A stretch of 40,847 bases of DNA from JAZRPG01 sp045649105. Its GTDB lineage: Bacteria; Bacillota; Clostridia; Oscillospirales; JAAYXM01. Below are positions 1 to 8,351 of this stretch, in pieces. Where the stretch lies: NCBI GenBank assembly GCA_045649105.1, contig JAZRPG010000025.1:1-40847 (forward strand). Reading direction: 5' to 3'. Under the pieces are notes generated by a model, which searched no databases, had not been told where the DNA came from, and saw only the letters and a list, made by a program, of their open reading frames with translations. Position 1 is the first letter of the stretch. Each line of letters starts with the position of its first letter. The translations under genes were made by a program, and so were the position numbers.

Positions 1-448
1 AATATCCGTACAGCCAGGCGGACGGGATAAGGAATGTATACGGAGCCGTTACGGCCGCAAATATCAAAGACATTTTAATCCGCGTCTTTGTCTCCAGATT
101 TTTAAAGGTTATATAAAAATTCAGAACATAAATCAGAACTGACGAAACAAGCAACGAAGGCACTGTCAGATAAAGCTCATCGCCCATTGTCCCGACGCCG
201 GCAATCGTTGCGGCAAGCATACAAGCCGCGCCTATAATATCCGACAGCATTCCAATCAGGAATATTTTTAAAATATTCCTTTTATAAAAGGCTTTTTTCT
301 CTTCAAACCTCAGCATCCTCAGAGAAAGCACAAGGACTATGCTGTCAATTACAAAATTCCCGGGAAGGACAATAAGCCACATTTGCGGAAACAGCATCAG
401 CATCCAGAACGGAAACAACACATTGTACAGCTTCTCATTTCTCTTCAC
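1..448 (-). CDS. Membrane protein of unknown function, cut by the window edge
   Basis: Reading leftward from a GTG at 448 gives 149 codons without a stop, running off the window, so the C-terminus is missing. A GAGG stretch lies about 5 nt before the GTG; an ATG a few bases upstream is in a frame that stops at once, so GTG is preferred. The product begins with a short basic stretch (KRNEK) and then shows about four hydrophobic segments separated by short basic loops (FEEKKAFYKRN, KNLETKTR). This indicates a polytopic inner-membrane protein. I do not recognise the family and see no catalytic motif. It follows the 2-hydroxyacid dehydrogenase gene on the same strand with about 50 nt between them and could be cotranscribed with it. 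Confidence 0.6.
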   Translation of the reverse strand, partial: MKRNEKLYNVLFPFWMLMLFPQMWLIVLPGNFVIDSIVLVLSLRMLRFEEKKAFYKRNILKIFLIGMLSDIIGAACMLAATIAGVGTMGDELYLTVPSLLVSSVLIYVLNFYITFKNLETKTRIKMSLIFAAVTAPYTFLIPSAWLYGY

Positions 449-496
449 GGTCGCCTCATCTCCCTTTTATCTGCATCCTTAAGATTTCACCGTTTT

Positions 497-1447
497 TTAT
501 CCGTTTACCGTATTTATCGGCATTCCGTTTATAAACGCCTCGAGATTTTCAGCAACACGCAAAACGAGCCTTCTGCGCGTCTCTATCGGCGCCCATGCTA
601 TGTGCGGCGTTATTATACAGTTTTTAGCATTAAAAAGCGGATTTTCCGCAAGCATAGGCTCAACCGTCATTACATCAAGCCCCGCGCCTGCTATTTTTTC
701 GCCATTAAGCGCGTCTGCAAGGTCTTTTTCATCTATCACGCCGCCACGAGAGGTGTTTATAAGATACGCCGACTTTTTCATAAGCGCAAGAGTCTCTTTA
801 CGCACAACGCGCTCTGTTTCTTTATTAAGCGGCGCATGCAGCGTAAGATAATCAGACGCTGAAAAGAGCTCCTCAAGGGAAACTGTTTTTATTGCCTTAT
901 CCTTCGGCGCCGTGCGCGTATGCACAATAACACTCATGTTGAATGCGCGGCCTATTTCTGCTACTGCACGGCCTATGCTGCCGTAGCCGAAAATGCCGAG
1001 CGTCTTCCCCGAAATCTCCGATGTCGGAAACGGAAAATACGAAAATGTCTTTGATGCAATCCAGTCTCCCGCATGGGTTGATTTATTATACTCATACAAA
1101 CTCCCCGCAAGAGCGAGCAGCAACGAAAATGTGTGCTGCGCGACAGCATCGGTCGAATATCCCGGCACATTTGAAACAATGACGCCTCTTTCGCTTGCCG
1201 CCTCAATGTCTATGTTATTATAGCCCGTTGCAAAAAGGCCTGCATATTTAAGATTAGTACATGCTTCAATAACTTTTCTGTCTATATTTGCCTTATTGCA
1301 AATTACGGCATCGGCATCACCGATGACAGAGATAAGCTCAGACTGCGGCACTAAGTCCTCGCACACAGTCTCGCCTAACCGTTTAATCGGCTCAAGAGAC
1401 ACATCTCCGTTTGTTACGGTACAACAATCAAGTATAACAATCTTCAT
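497..1447 (-). CDS. D-isomer-specific 2-hydroxyacid dehydrogenase (glycerate dehydrogenase-like)
   Basis: A 316-aa NAD-dependent dehydrogenase that interconverts a 2-oxo acid and a D-2-hydroxy acid, such as hydroxypyruvate and D-glycerate. The substrate cannot be fixed from sequence. The Rossmann motif GYGSIG is at about residues 154-159. The family catalytic residues are all present: Arg234 in NTSRGG, Glu263 in DVMTVEP and His282 in PHIAWAP. The length is normal for the family. The start ATG has GAGGAG 5 nt upstream. It is the last of three sugar-acid type genes on the minus strand (kinase, Ldh2 dehydrogenase, this gene), with a hairpin terminator just before it. The context suggests use of sugar acids or glycerate. 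The glycerate/hydroxypyruvate subgroup is a guess from overall similarity. Confidence 0.88.
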   Translation of the reverse strand: MKIVILDCCTVTNGDVSLEPIKRLGETVCEDLVPQSELISVIGDADAVICNKANIDRKVIEACTNLKYAGLFATGYNNIDIEAASERGVIVSNVPGYSTDAVAQHTFSLLLALAGSLYEYNKSTHAGDWIASKTFSYFPFPTSEISGKTLGIFGYGSIGRAVAEIGRAFNMSVIVHTRTAPKDKAIKTVSLEELFSASDYLTLHAPLNKETERVVRKETLALMKKSAYLINTSRGGVIDEKDLADALNGEKIAGAGLDVMTVEPMLAENPLFNAKNCIITPHIAWAPIETRRRLVLRVAENLEAFINGMPINTVNG

Positions 1448-1492
1448 TTCTTCTCCTCATGGACTCTCCGAGAAATTTTCCGATACACTGAC

Positions 1493-1530
1493 AAAAGCAG
1501 CGCCGCACTGCAATCGCAGCGAGGCGCTGC
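1493..1530 (-). terminator. Rho-independent terminator after the Ldh2-family gene
   Basis: GCAGCGCC at 1497-1504 pairs with GGCGCTGC at 1523-1530. On the minus strand the stem is followed by TTTTG. It lies 23 nt past the stop of the Ldh2-family gene and before the 2-hydroxyacid dehydrogenase gene, so it probably ends or attenuates the upstream transcript. A T run also follows it on the plus strand. Confidence 0.65.
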
Positions 1531-1552
1531 CATCTTTTTTAAGAAGCCGCGT

Positions 1553-2638
1553 TTACGCTTTAAAATAATCCTCAAATTTAAGGCCGAGTGTTGCGCCGAT
1601 TTCCTTGAGCTCTGCAAGTGTCTTCTCGTTTACGGGGATGCCCGATACGAGCTTCTCAGCTTTTGACTCAACCTCTTTTTCACCGTGTGTAAAGATACGG
1701 TCATGTCCGTCTGCCTTCGGGCTCTCACGGAGCTCCTGAAGAAGCTTTGACATGCGCGCCTTGATTTCCTTCTTATCTCCGAATATGCCGTAATCAATCG
1801 CCATGAGGCAGAAAGATGTGTCAGCATTACCGCTGTTTCTGACATGCGGTGATGTTGTTCCGCCCGTCATTATTGATGTAAACAGCTCGACTATTATTCC
1901 GAGGCCGTAGCCCTTGTGCGAGCCTGTTTCCTCTGAGAAGCCGCCGAGCGGGAAAATCCCTCCGCCGAGCTTGCCGATAATGTTCTTTAAAACTCTGTTT
2001 GCATCATCGCAGTCGCTTCCGTTCTCGTCTGCAACCCAGCCTGTGGGAAGCGGAAGCTCTTTCTTTCTGTAAACCTCAAGCTTGCCGCGTGTAATAACCG
2101 TAGTAGCCGCATCATACCAGAAGTTTACAGGGTCAGCCGGCATTGCAACGGCAATCGGGCTTGTTCCGAGCATAGCCTTCTTTCCGTATGTCGGGATAGC
2201 TATTGCCTCTGTATTTGTCATGCTTATACCTATCATATCGGCATCTGCCGCCATAGATGTATAATAACCTGCTATTCCATAGTGGTTTGAGCCTCTGACG
2301 CAGACAGCGCCGAATCCGTGCTCACGAGCCATATCAATTGCCATCTGCATTGAATTTTTTGCGACAACCTGTCCCATTGACTTGGGAGCATCAATAACAG
2401 CTGATACCGGAGTCTTGAATATTATTTCGGGCTTTACATCGGGGATAATTGAACCTTCTTCTATAGCGAGATGGTATCTTATAAGGCGCTGTACGCCGTG
2501 CGACTCTATGCCATAGAGGTCAGCCGTGAGAAGAACGTCAGTAATGTCTGCGCTTTCCTTATCTGTGTAGCCACGCTTTTTGAATATATCCTCACAGTAT
2601 CTGCGAAGTGTTGCAACATCAAGATTTATATATGCCAT
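1553..2638 (-). CDS. Ldh2/malate-L-lactate dehydrogenase family oxidoreductase
   Basis: A 361-aa protein of the NAD(P)H-dependent Ldh2 family (malate/L-lactate, ureidoglycolate, 2,3-diketogulonate and sulfolactate dehydrogenases). These enzymes reduce 2-oxo acids and lack a classical Rossmann fold. Family signatures visible are YGIESHGVQRL near residue 53, SNHYGIAGYY near residue 140 with the conserved histidine, MTNTEA near residue 160 and GSHKGYGL near residue 240. Start ATG at 2638; a purine-rich AAAGGG lies about 12 nt upstream. The gene sits 30 nt downstream of a 2-keto-3-deoxygluconate-type kinase and ahead of a hydroxyacid dehydrogenase, which favours sugar-acid catabolism. The exact substrate is not determinable; the family is certain. 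Confidence 0.88.
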   Translation of the reverse strand: MAYINLDVATLRRYCEDIFKKRGYTDKESADITDVLLTADLYGIESHGVQRLIRYHLAIEEGSIIPDVKPEIIFKTPVSAVIDAPKSMGQVVAKNSMQMAIDMAREHGFGAVCVRGSNHYGIAGYYTSMAADADMIGISMTNTEAIAIPTYGKKAMLGTSPIAVAMPADPVNFWYDAATTVITRGKLEVYRKKELPLPTGWVADENGSDCDDANRVLKNIIGKLGGGIFPLGGFSEETGSHKGYGLGIIVELFTSIMTGGTTSPHVRNSGNADTSFCLMAIDYGIFGDKKEIKARMSKLLQELRESPKADGHDRIFTHGEKEVESKAEKLVSGIPVNEKTLAELKEIGATLGLKFEDYFKA

Positions 2639-2668
2639 TTTGTCTCATTCCCTTTCCGAATTGAGTTT

Positions 2669-3697
2669 TTATCTCTGAACACGGCCTGAGCCGTCTCCGC
2701 CCATAAGTGCTTTTACCTCACTGAGTGTTGCGCGGTTAAAGTCGCCACTTATGGAGTGCTTGAGGCAGGATGCCGCAACAGCAAAGTTGAGCGCGTCCTC
2801 CTTGCTCTCATATGCGTTAAGTCCGTATATAATTCCGCCTGAGAAAGAATCGCCGCCGCCTACGCGGTCAACAATATCGGTTATCTCATACTTCTTGCTG
2901 AGATAGAAATTATCTCTGTCGCAGAGGCATGCAGACCAGCCGTTTGTATCGGCGCTCTTGCTCTCACGGAGCGTGATTGCAAGCGTCTTCATGTTCGGAT
3001 ATGCATCAAGCACCTTGCGTGCAAGAGCCTCGTACTTTGCTGTGTCGAGTTTGCCTTCCTCTACCTTTACGTCGATTGTTATTCCGAGTGACTTCTGGCA
3101 GTCCTCCTCGTTAGCTATACCGACATCAACATACTTGACAAGCTCGCACATAACCTCAGGAGCGCTTTTTCCATACTTCCAGAGGTTTTTGCGGAAATTA
3201 AAGTCGCAGGAAACCGTAAGTCCGAGCTTCTTTGCTGCCTTTACTGCCTCAAGCGAAAGCTCAGCTGCAGATGCGCTTATTGCCGGAGTGATTCCTGTAA
3301 TATGGAACCATGTTGCACCGTCAAATATCTTCTCCCAGTCAAAATCTCCGCACTTTGAAAGAGCTATTGCGGAATACTCGCGGTCATATACTACTTTCGA
3401 TGCGCGCTGATTCGCGCCGGTTTCGAGGTAATATATTCCCATTCTTCCGTTTGTGCGGATAATGTCCTTCGTCTCAACGCCGAAATAACGAAGCTCATTA
3501 ACGCAAGCATCGCCGATTGCATTCGCCGGCAGCGCCGTTACAAATGAAGCGTCCATTCCGTAATTTGAAAGCGAAACCGCAACATTTGCCTCTCCGCCTC
3601 CGAAAGTTGCCTCAAATGACGGTGACTGGAAAAATCTCTCAAGTGCCGGGGGTTTAAGTCTGAGCATTATTTCACCGAATGTAACTACCTTTGCCAT
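2669..3697 (-). CDS. kdgK: PfkB-family sugar kinase, probably 2-keto-3-deoxygluconate kinase
   Basis: A 342-aa ribokinase-fold kinase. The N-terminal signature (GEIMLRL, then FGGGEANVAVSLS near residue 32) is typical of KDG kinases, which phosphorylate 2-keto-3-deoxygluconate to KDPG in uronate breakdown. The C-terminal PfkB motif with GGGDSFSGG holds the catalytic base Asp283. An AAGGAG ribosome site lies upstream of the ATG at 3697, somewhat far away. The gene starts 41 nt after the stop of prs and is followed by two dehydrogenase genes on the same strand. No KDPG aldolase or uronate isomerase lies in the window, so the pathway is inferred from this kinase alone. A 5-dehydro-2-deoxygluconokinase or another PfkB sugar kinase is the main alternative. 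Confidence 0.82.
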   Translation of the reverse strand: MAKVVTFGEIMLRLKPPALERFFQSPSFEATFGGGEANVAVSLSNYGMDASFVTALPANAIGDACVNELRYFGVETKDIIRTNGRMGIYYLETGANQRASKVVYDREYSAIALSKCGDFDWEKIFDGATWFHITGITPAISASAAELSLEAVKAAKKLGLTVSCDFNFRKNLWKYGKSAPEVMCELVKYVDVGIANEEDCQKSLGITIDVKVEEGKLDTAKYEALARKVLDAYPNMKTLAITLRESKSADTNGWSACLCDRDNFYLSKKYEITDIVDRVGGGDSFSGGIIYGLNAYESKEDALNFAVAASCLKHSISGDFNRATLSEVKALMGGDGSGRVQR

Positions 3698-3738
3698 TTC
3701 TCAACATCGCTCCTTATATATTTTAATATTAATATTTT

Positions 3739-4923
3739 TTACACTTTACTTTCCTCATGTTTTTTGAGTATGCGCTTTATTTTATCAACAGGGGTCAACA
3801 GTGAGCTTATCGACATGTCATGATTCATCGTATCTATGATAAGTGAAAGGAATTTTGACATATTGACATCGGAATACCACGGAGCATTTAACACCTCGGG
3901 TGTGTGGTAATTTAAGTTTGTCGAAAATACCTTGGTGAGCGCGCCGTCGGCATAGCATTTGTCAAACGCCGCCGTGCCCTCAGTGAACAGTCCGAATGTA
4001 ACGCCCACGAAAATCCGCCTTGCGCCCTTCCTCTTAAGCTCGTAAACGATTTCGATAACAGACTCGCCCGACGATATCATATCGTCAATGATAAGCACAT
4101 CCTTCCCCTCGACAGGGTCGCCGAGGAACTCATGGCTTATTATCGGGTTACGCCCGTTTACAATCCGCGTATAATCACGGCGCTTATAGAACATTCCGAC
4201 ATTGAGTCCGAGCATGCTTGCATAATAAAGGCTTCGGCTCATTCCGCCCTCATCGGGGCTTATTACAATCATGTTATCCTTATTAATCTCAATATCAGGC
4301 TCCTCGCGGAGAAGCGCCTTGATTATCTGGTATGTAGGACTTACATTTTCAAATCCGATAAGCGGTATCGCGTTCTGCACACGCGGGTCGTGCGCATCAA
4401 ATGTTATTATATTGTCAACTCCGAGATGCTCAAGCTCCTGCAACGCGAGTGCACAGTCGAGCGATTCGCGCGCGCCTTTTCTGTGCTGGCGGCTCTCATA
4501 AAGCATGGGCATTATAACATTGATACGGCGCGCCTTGCCTCCGATAGCCGCAATAACGCGCTTTATATCCTGGAATATGTCATCGGGGCTCATATGACAC
4601 TCCATATTGTACATCTTATATGTACAGCTGTAGTTGCTTATGTCTGCAAGAATATAAATATCATATCCGCGCACTGTCTCTTTAAGAATCGCCTTACCCT
4701 CGCCTGACGCAAACCTCGGCGTCGCATGGTTTATAAGATATGAATCTCTCAGGTAAGCGGGGAAGTGAAGCGGAACATTTCCGTTTTCTACATTGTATCG
4801 TCTCTGAAGCACGAGATTCTCATCAACCATATTGCCCAACTCACGGCTGCTTTCAAGCGAAATAATACCTAAGGGAGCAAAAGGAATCTTGTCCTCCGGA
4901 GCAGCGCTGAATGAATTTGCCAT
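3739..4923 (-). CDS. prs: Ribose-phosphate pyrophosphokinase (long clostridial form)
   Basis: Makes PRPP from ribose 5-phosphate and ATP, the precursor for purines, pyrimidines, histidine and NAD. Starting at the ATG at 4923 (AAAGGGG about 12 nt upstream) the product is 394 aa; the open frame continues 46 codons upstream, but that part crosses the likely promoter and is not protein-like. The PRPP loop VLIIDDMISSGES is at about residues 276-287. The FDAHDP segment near residue 175 matches the family's metal and ribose-phosphate region. The protein is longer than the ~315-aa classical enzyme because of N-terminal and internal extensions, as in a divergent clostridial group. It is first in a possible transcript with kdgK. 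Confidence 0.9.
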   Translation of the reverse strand: MANSFSAAPEDKIPFAPLGIISLESSRELGNMVDENLVLQRRYNVENGNVPLHFPAYLRDSYLINHATPRFASGEGKAILKETVRGYDIYILADISNYSCTYKMYNMECHMSPDDIFQDIKRVIAAIGGKARRINVIMPMLYESRQHRKGARESLDCALALQELEHLGVDNIITFDAHDPRVQNAIPLIGFENVSPTYQIIKALLREEPDIEINKDNMIVISPDEGGMSRSLYYASMLGLNVGMFYKRRDYTRIVNGRNPIISHEFLGDPVEGKDVLIIDDMISSGESVIEIVYELKRKGARRIFVGVTFGLFTEGTAAFDKCYADGALTKVFSTNLNYHTPEVLNAPWYSDVNMSKFLSLIIDTMNHDMSISSLLTPVDKIKRILKKHEESKV

Positions 4924-4976
4924 GTTTTTAGACAGCCCCTTTCGACTTATTATGTATAATACACAATTACAGGATA

Positions 4977-5005
4977 ATAATATCACACTATTACCCGTTT
5001 CGCAA
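4977..5005 (-). promoter_or_regulatory. Candidate sigma-A promoter for prs
   Basis: On the minus strand TTGCGA (5000-5005) is separated by 17 nt from TATTAT (4977-4982). Transcription would start near 4970, about 47 nt before the prs ATG. This is consistent with the shorter prs start. Confidence 0.45.
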
Positions 5006-5132
5006 GGACGAAACGCAACAAATTTTTTATACGCCGTCATAATAAATATTGTCGAAAACAACTATAAACAGAAAGTACCCGTAATTTTACGTCGGCACTG
5101 CATGGCTTTTATTATTTTTTTAATTTTTACCG

Positions 5133-5161
5133 TTGACGGAAAAGAGTTTTTATATTATAAT
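5133..5161 (+). promoter_or_regulatory. Sigma-A promoter for the two tRNA genes
   Basis: TTGACG (5133-5138), 17-nt spacer, TATAAT (5156-5161). The expected start near 5168 is about 22 nt before tRNA-Thr. A second TATAAT overlaps at 5161-5166. Confidence 0.75.
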
Positions 5162-5189
5162 ATAATCTGCTCGGAAAAAAGTTTGTTTT

Positions 5190-5265
5190 GCTGAAGTAGC
5201 TCAGTCGGCAGAGCACATCACTCGTAATGATGAGGTCATGGGTTCGATTCCCATCTTCAGCTCCA
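5190..5265 (+). tRNA. tRNA-Thr (anticodon CGT)
   Basis: The acceptor strands GCTGAAG and CTTCAGC pair fully and are followed by TCCA, so the CCA end is encoded. The anticodon stem CATCA/TGATG encloses the loop CTCGTAA, giving anticodon CGT (threonine, codon ACG). The T loop GGTTCGATTCC is canonical. It heads a two-tRNA transcript from the promoter at 5133. Confidence 0.97.
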
Positions 5266-5273
5266 TTCTTTTT

Positions 5274-5347
5274 GCAGGTGTAGTTCAATGGCAGAACTCC
5301 AGCTTCCCAAGCTGGTAGCGTGGGTTCGATTCCCATCACCTGCTCCA
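5274..5347 (+). tRNA. tRNA-Gly (anticodon CCC)
   Basis: GCAGGTG pairs with CACCTGC and is followed by TCCA. The anticodon stem CCAGC/GCTGG holds the loop TTCCCAA, so the anticodon is CCC (codon GGG). It lies 8 nt after tRNA-Thr and ahead of a strong terminator, so the two are cotranscribed. Confidence 0.97.
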
Positions 5348-5362
5348 TTACCTGCAATATAT

Positions 5363-5394
5363 AGCGCGCGCTGTTTTTCGGCGCGCGCTTTTTT
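5363..5394 (+). terminator. Terminator of the tRNA transcript
   Basis: AGCGCGCGC (5363-5371) pairs with GCGCGCGCT (5381-5389) around a T-rich loop and is followed by six T. The GC-rich stem with U tract is textbook. It lies 9 nt before the ribosome site of mnmE. Confidence 0.9.
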
Positions 5395-5414
5395 AGAATT
5401 TCGGAGGTGATTTC

Positions 5415-6761
5415 GTGTCACACACAATAGCCGCAACAGCAACAGCTCCTATGCGCAGTGCAATCGGTGTTATCCGCCTGTCCGGCGACACGGCACTTGC
5501 GGTCGCATCACGCGTTTTCAGCGCAGACCTCGGCGCGCATCCGCGCGAGATGATGACGGGGCGCATATTGGCAGCAGACGGCCGCGTATGCGATTTTGGA
5601 ATGGGTGTATACTTTAAAGCTCCCGCAAGCTTCACCGGCGAGGACACTGTCGAGCTTTATTGCCACGGCTCTCTCGCCGTATTACGCACGGTGCTTGATG
5701 CGCTCTACCGCGCAGGTGCCCGCCCTGCCGAGCCGGGGGAATTTACACAGCGCGCATTTTTGAACGGAAAAATGGACCTCACCCAGGCAGAAGCGGTAAT
5801 CGACCTTATCGACGCAGAAACAACTCTTGCCGCGCGCAATGCCGCCGAGCAGATAAACGGCGCAATAGGCGGAGAAATAAGCGGAATTTCCTCCGCACTC
5901 ACATCAATCGCGGCCGAGTTCTATGCCTTTGTCGACTACCCCGACGATGACATTCCCGATATAGACAGAGCATCCCTCGCCTCAAGGCTCCGCACCGCCG
6001 CGGAAAGTGCGATGGCTCTTGCAGACAGCTATAACAGCGGCAGAATTGTGCGTCAGGGCGTCCGCGCCGCGCTTATAGGCTGTCCTAATGTCGGAAAATC
6101 CTCAATACTCAACAAAATACTCAACTTTGAGCGCAGCATTGTCACCGACACGGCAGGGACAACGCGTGATACCGTTGAGGAATCCGTCACTATAAACTCT
6201 CTTGCCGTTCACCTTATCGACACGGCGGGCATACGGAGCACGGATGAGGAAATTGAGCGCCTCGGCATTCTCCGCTCCGAATCTGCCGCAAACGATGCTG
6301 ACATTATTCTCGCAGTTCTCGACGGCTCACGCGAGCTCGGAGAAGACGACATGCATGTCCTTGAGCTTGCAAAAAAGAGAAAAAGCATTATTATAATAAA
6401 CAAGTGCGACCTTGAGCCGCGCATTGACCTTTCGCTTCTCGGCGATGCAGACAAAATCAAGGTCTGCGCAAAGAGCGGAGACGGTATTTCCGAGCTCAAG
6501 GCGAGGATATGCGAAAAATTCGGCGAGCTTGACCTTGCGTGTGACGGAAAAACAGTCACAAATCCGCGTCACGCGTCCACTCTCCGCCGCGCAGGAGAGA
6601 GAATAGCAGCAGCCGCAGAGGCATTTGAGCTTGGCATAACTCCTGATGTTGCCGTGCTTGATATAGAGTCTGCGATAAATATTCTGGGCGAGATTACGGG
6701 CGAAAGCGCACAAGATTCCGTCGTTTCCGAGATATTCCGCCGTTTCTGCGTCGGAAAATAG
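5415..6761 (+). CDS. mnmE: tRNA uridine-5-carboxymethylaminomethyl modification GTPase MnmE
   Basis: With MnmG it modifies the wobble uridine of certain tRNAs. The 448-aa protein has the tetrahydrofolate-binding N-domain (residues 1-120, with GVIRLSG and the EPGEFTQRAF loop near 107). It also has a helical domain and an inserted Ras-like G domain: G1 GCPNVGKS at 222-229, G2 TTRD at 249, G3 DTAG at 269, G4 NKCD near 332. The C-terminal CVGK motif carries the conserved Cys445. The start is GTG at 5415 with GGAGGTGA 4 nt upstream. The gene follows the tRNA terminator and converges with spoIIP, the two stops being 2 nt apart. Confidence 0.97.
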   Translation: MSHTIAATATAPMRSAIGVIRLSGDTALAVASRVFSADLGAHPREMMTGRILAADGRVCDFGMGVYFKAPASFTGEDTVELYCHGSLAVLRTVLDALYRAGARPAEPGEFTQRAFLNGKMDLTQAEAVIDLIDAETTLAARNAAEQINGAIGGEISGISSALTSIAAEFYAFVDYPDDDIPDIDRASLASRLRTAAESAMALADSYNSGRIVRQGVRAALIGCPNVGKSSILNKILNFERSIVTDTAGTTRDTVEESVTINSLAVHLIDTAGIRSTDEEIERLGILRSESAANDADIILAVLDGSRELGEDDMHVLELAKKRKSIIIINKCDLEPRIDLSLLGDADKIKVCAKSGDGISELKARICEKFGELDLACDGKTVTNPRHASTLRRAGERIAAAAEAFELGITPDVAVLDIESAINILGEITGESAQDSVVSEIFRRFCVGK

Positions 6762-6763
6762 CG

Positions 6764-7906
6764 CTATTTCGCTGTTTTCAGAATCTCGCTGAGCTCCTCA
6801 CCGAGAAGCTTTACCGCGCCGAGCGCTTCATCAAGCGAATTTGCAGATGTTCCCACCTCGACAAGCATCGAGCCTGTGGTGGCATGCATGTTAAATCTCT
6901 CCTTGCGCAGATTTATCGGGCGCATTATGCCCGGATACTTGCTTGCAAGCGCATTCTGCAGTTTCACGGCAAGCTTTAAGTTCTCCGCCCAATTCGGGTG
7001 CGGAAGCCCGCTCTCGCCGGTGCTCATAACGAGCATCATCTGAGCAACCTTTTTGCCGCCCACCTCTGCAACAGTTTTATACTTAACCCCTTCTTTAGTC
7101 GTCATTGAGTCTCTGTGGACATCGATGACGACTTTTATTGAAGGCGATTTTTTCAGATGATTTCCTATTGCAGACAGTGTGCGTGTGTATGAGCCGTTGT
7201 ACGACGGGCTGTCATATATATTCCTGTCATGAACGACGCTTATGCCCTTATTTTTAAGCGTCTCCGCAAGCTCATCACCCAGACGCACGACATTGTATCT
7301 CTTATCCTCGGTCCTCTCAACATCCGTGAGAGAATATGTATCCTTCCCCTGCGGAAAGAAGCTCTCACTTCCGTGGGTATGAACTATGAGCACATGCGGC
7401 CCCTTGCCCGTGAGCGAGAAAGGAAGCTTCGCACCGAGAAGCCACTTGAGGTCTATTCCCTTTGTGCTGTCGTTTTTGACAAATATATTGCCGAGCGTCA
7501 CATATCCCTTAGGCGAGGTTGGATTTATGGTAATCTCCTTTATGGGTAATTTTTCCGTCTTGTCCCCTCCCCCGGGAGTATATATCCATTCCGTTATATC
7601 TTCAGCTTCTTCGGTCATTACCGTCTCCTCCGCTTCGGACTCATCTGCGGCACCCGGGACTGCCGCCGTTTCGGCAAACACTTCGCCAAGTATTCTTCCG
7701 CTTATGTCAGAGCCTTCAAAAAGCTGTGTTTCATTAGACATGGCATAACGCAGAAGCTCTGAATTTCCGCCGAGCCTTGACATGTATTTTTCCATATACT
7801 GTTCTGTTGCGCCTGATGACAAAAAGCGTATTATAAAAGCCCCGGCAATAAAGACTGCCGCAAGACTAATTAAACGGGCCCCTCCTGCACTGCGTTTCTT
7901 TTTCAT
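6764..7906 (-). CDS. spoIIP: Stage II sporulation protein P
   Basis: SpoIIP is a membrane-anchored amidase/endopeptidase that, with SpoIID and SpoIIM, thins septal peptidoglycan during forespore engulfment. The ATG at 7906 has GGAGG 8 nt upstream and gives 380 aa; a TTG five codons earlier overlaps this ribosome site and is rejected. One transmembrane helix spans residues 10-30, followed by an acidic linker (80-115) and the amidase domain (165-380). The VHTHGSE block (His176, His178, Glu181), IDVHRDS (His264) and LVEVGTSANS (Glu350) match the zinc-amidase fold. The gene shows the host can sporulate. It lies downstream of spoVM behind a terminator. Confidence 0.94.
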   Translation of the reverse strand: MKKKRSAGGARLISLAAVFIAGAFIIRFLSSGATEQYMEKYMSRLGGNSELLRYAMSNETQLFEGSDISGRILGEVFAETAAVPGAADESEAEETVMTEEAEDITEWIYTPGGGDKTEKLPIKEITINPTSPKGYVTLGNIFVKNDSTKGIDLKWLLGAKLPFSLTGKGPHVLIVHTHGSESFFPQGKDTYSLTDVERTEDKRYNVVRLGDELAETLKNKGISVVHDRNIYDSPSYNGSYTRTLSAIGNHLKKSPSIKVVIDVHRDSMTTKEGVKYKTVAEVGGKKVAQMMLVMSTGESGLPHPNWAENLKLAVKLQNALASKYPGIMRPINLRKERFNMHATTGSMLVEVGTSANSLDEALGAVKLLGEELSEILKTAK

Positions 7907-7974
7907 TCCACAGACCTCCAAAAGAGATTACGCGATATATAATTTATATTAGAGGCTGTCCTCAAAAATGCCTT

Positions 7975-8010
7975 AAAATAAGAGCGCGACCCGTGAGGGG
8001 CCGCGCTCTT
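7975..8010 (-). terminator. Terminator after spoVM
   Basis: AAGAGCGCG (7980-7988) pairs with CGCGCTCTT (8002-8010), with CCC/GGG pairing inside. On the minus strand the stem is followed by ATTTTAA, and it starts 8 nt after the spoVM stop. On the plus strand GTTTTC follows, so it may work both ways. Confidence 0.75.
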
Positions 8011-8017
8011 GTTTTCT

Positions 8018-8101
8018 CTATTCCGCGTTTTTTTCGATTTTAAATATCCTGCGTAAAATTCCCGCAAGTGACTTTGGCGACCGCATAACAACAATTTTCA
8101 C
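8018..8101 (-). CDS. spoVM: Stage V sporulation protein M (27-aa membrane-curvature peptide)
   Basis: SpoVM is a ~26-aa amphipathic peptide that marks the convex forespore membrane and anchors SpoIVA and the coat basement layer. Here GTG at 8101 with GGGGG 8 nt upstream opens a 27-codon gene ending in TAG. The product begins MKIVVMRSPKSLAG and ends in a short lysine/glutamate tail. It shares with the Bacillus peptide the start MK, the key Pro9 followed by Lys10, Gly14, Ile15, Arg17 and an amphipathic C-terminal half. Position, size, a following terminator and the nearby spoIIP all agree. It is below ordinary gene-calling length. Identification rests on residue pattern only, but Pro9-Lys10 at the exact position is strong. 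Confidence 0.85.
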   Translation of the reverse strand: MKIVVMRSPKSLAGILRRIFKIEKNAE

Positions 8102-8123
8102 ACTGCACACCCCCAAAAAAAGT

Positions 8124-8273
8124 TCAGCATATAAGAAGCATAACTCCTACCGCGATGAGCATGACGCAGAGAACAAACACCAGAAACCCCGATGGAAAAA
8201 TAACTCCCAGCAGAATTCCGACGGCTATGGCTATTGCCAGTAGAATGCCCGTCACTCCGCTCTTTTGGCACAT
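8124..8273 (-). CDS. Small hydrophobic membrane protein (49 aa) upstream of spoVM
   Basis: ATG at 8273 to TGA at 8124 encodes 49 residues. After a short polar start (MCQKSG) the chain is almost entirely hydrophobic, with two membrane-spanning stretches (residues 8-25 and 30-48) broken by FPSG near residue 26. A GAGAGG lies about 14 nt before the ATG. The gene ends 22 nt before the spoVM start on the same strand, so the two probably share a transcript. I do not recognise a named family. The location suggests a role, or at least expression, in sporulation; that is inference. Confidence 0.6.
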   Translation of the reverse strand: MCQKSGVTGILLAIAIAVGILLGVIFPSGFLVFVLCVMLIAVGVMLLIC

Positions 8274-8351
8274 ATTTTCGCACCGTCCTCTCCGCACCTT
8301 TTTGCTATATTCTACGCAAAGGCGGCATAGGTCGTGAGTTGTCCCGTCGCG

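Noticed and set aside
4132..4707. Long plus-strand open frame inside prs, and similar long shadows in pepF, argB, kdgK and the surface gene
   Set aside because: All lie opposite or within well-supported genes, have no ribosome site and no family pattern.
7940..7975. Sequence like GAGGCTGTCCTCAAAA as an insertion-sequence end
   Set aside because: No transposase, no second inverted end and no target duplication are visible; the stretch is just before a terminator.
7903..8094. A 63-aa minus-strand frame across the spoVM terminator
   Set aside because: It runs through the terminator stem and the spoVM gene in another frame and looks like random low-quality sequence.
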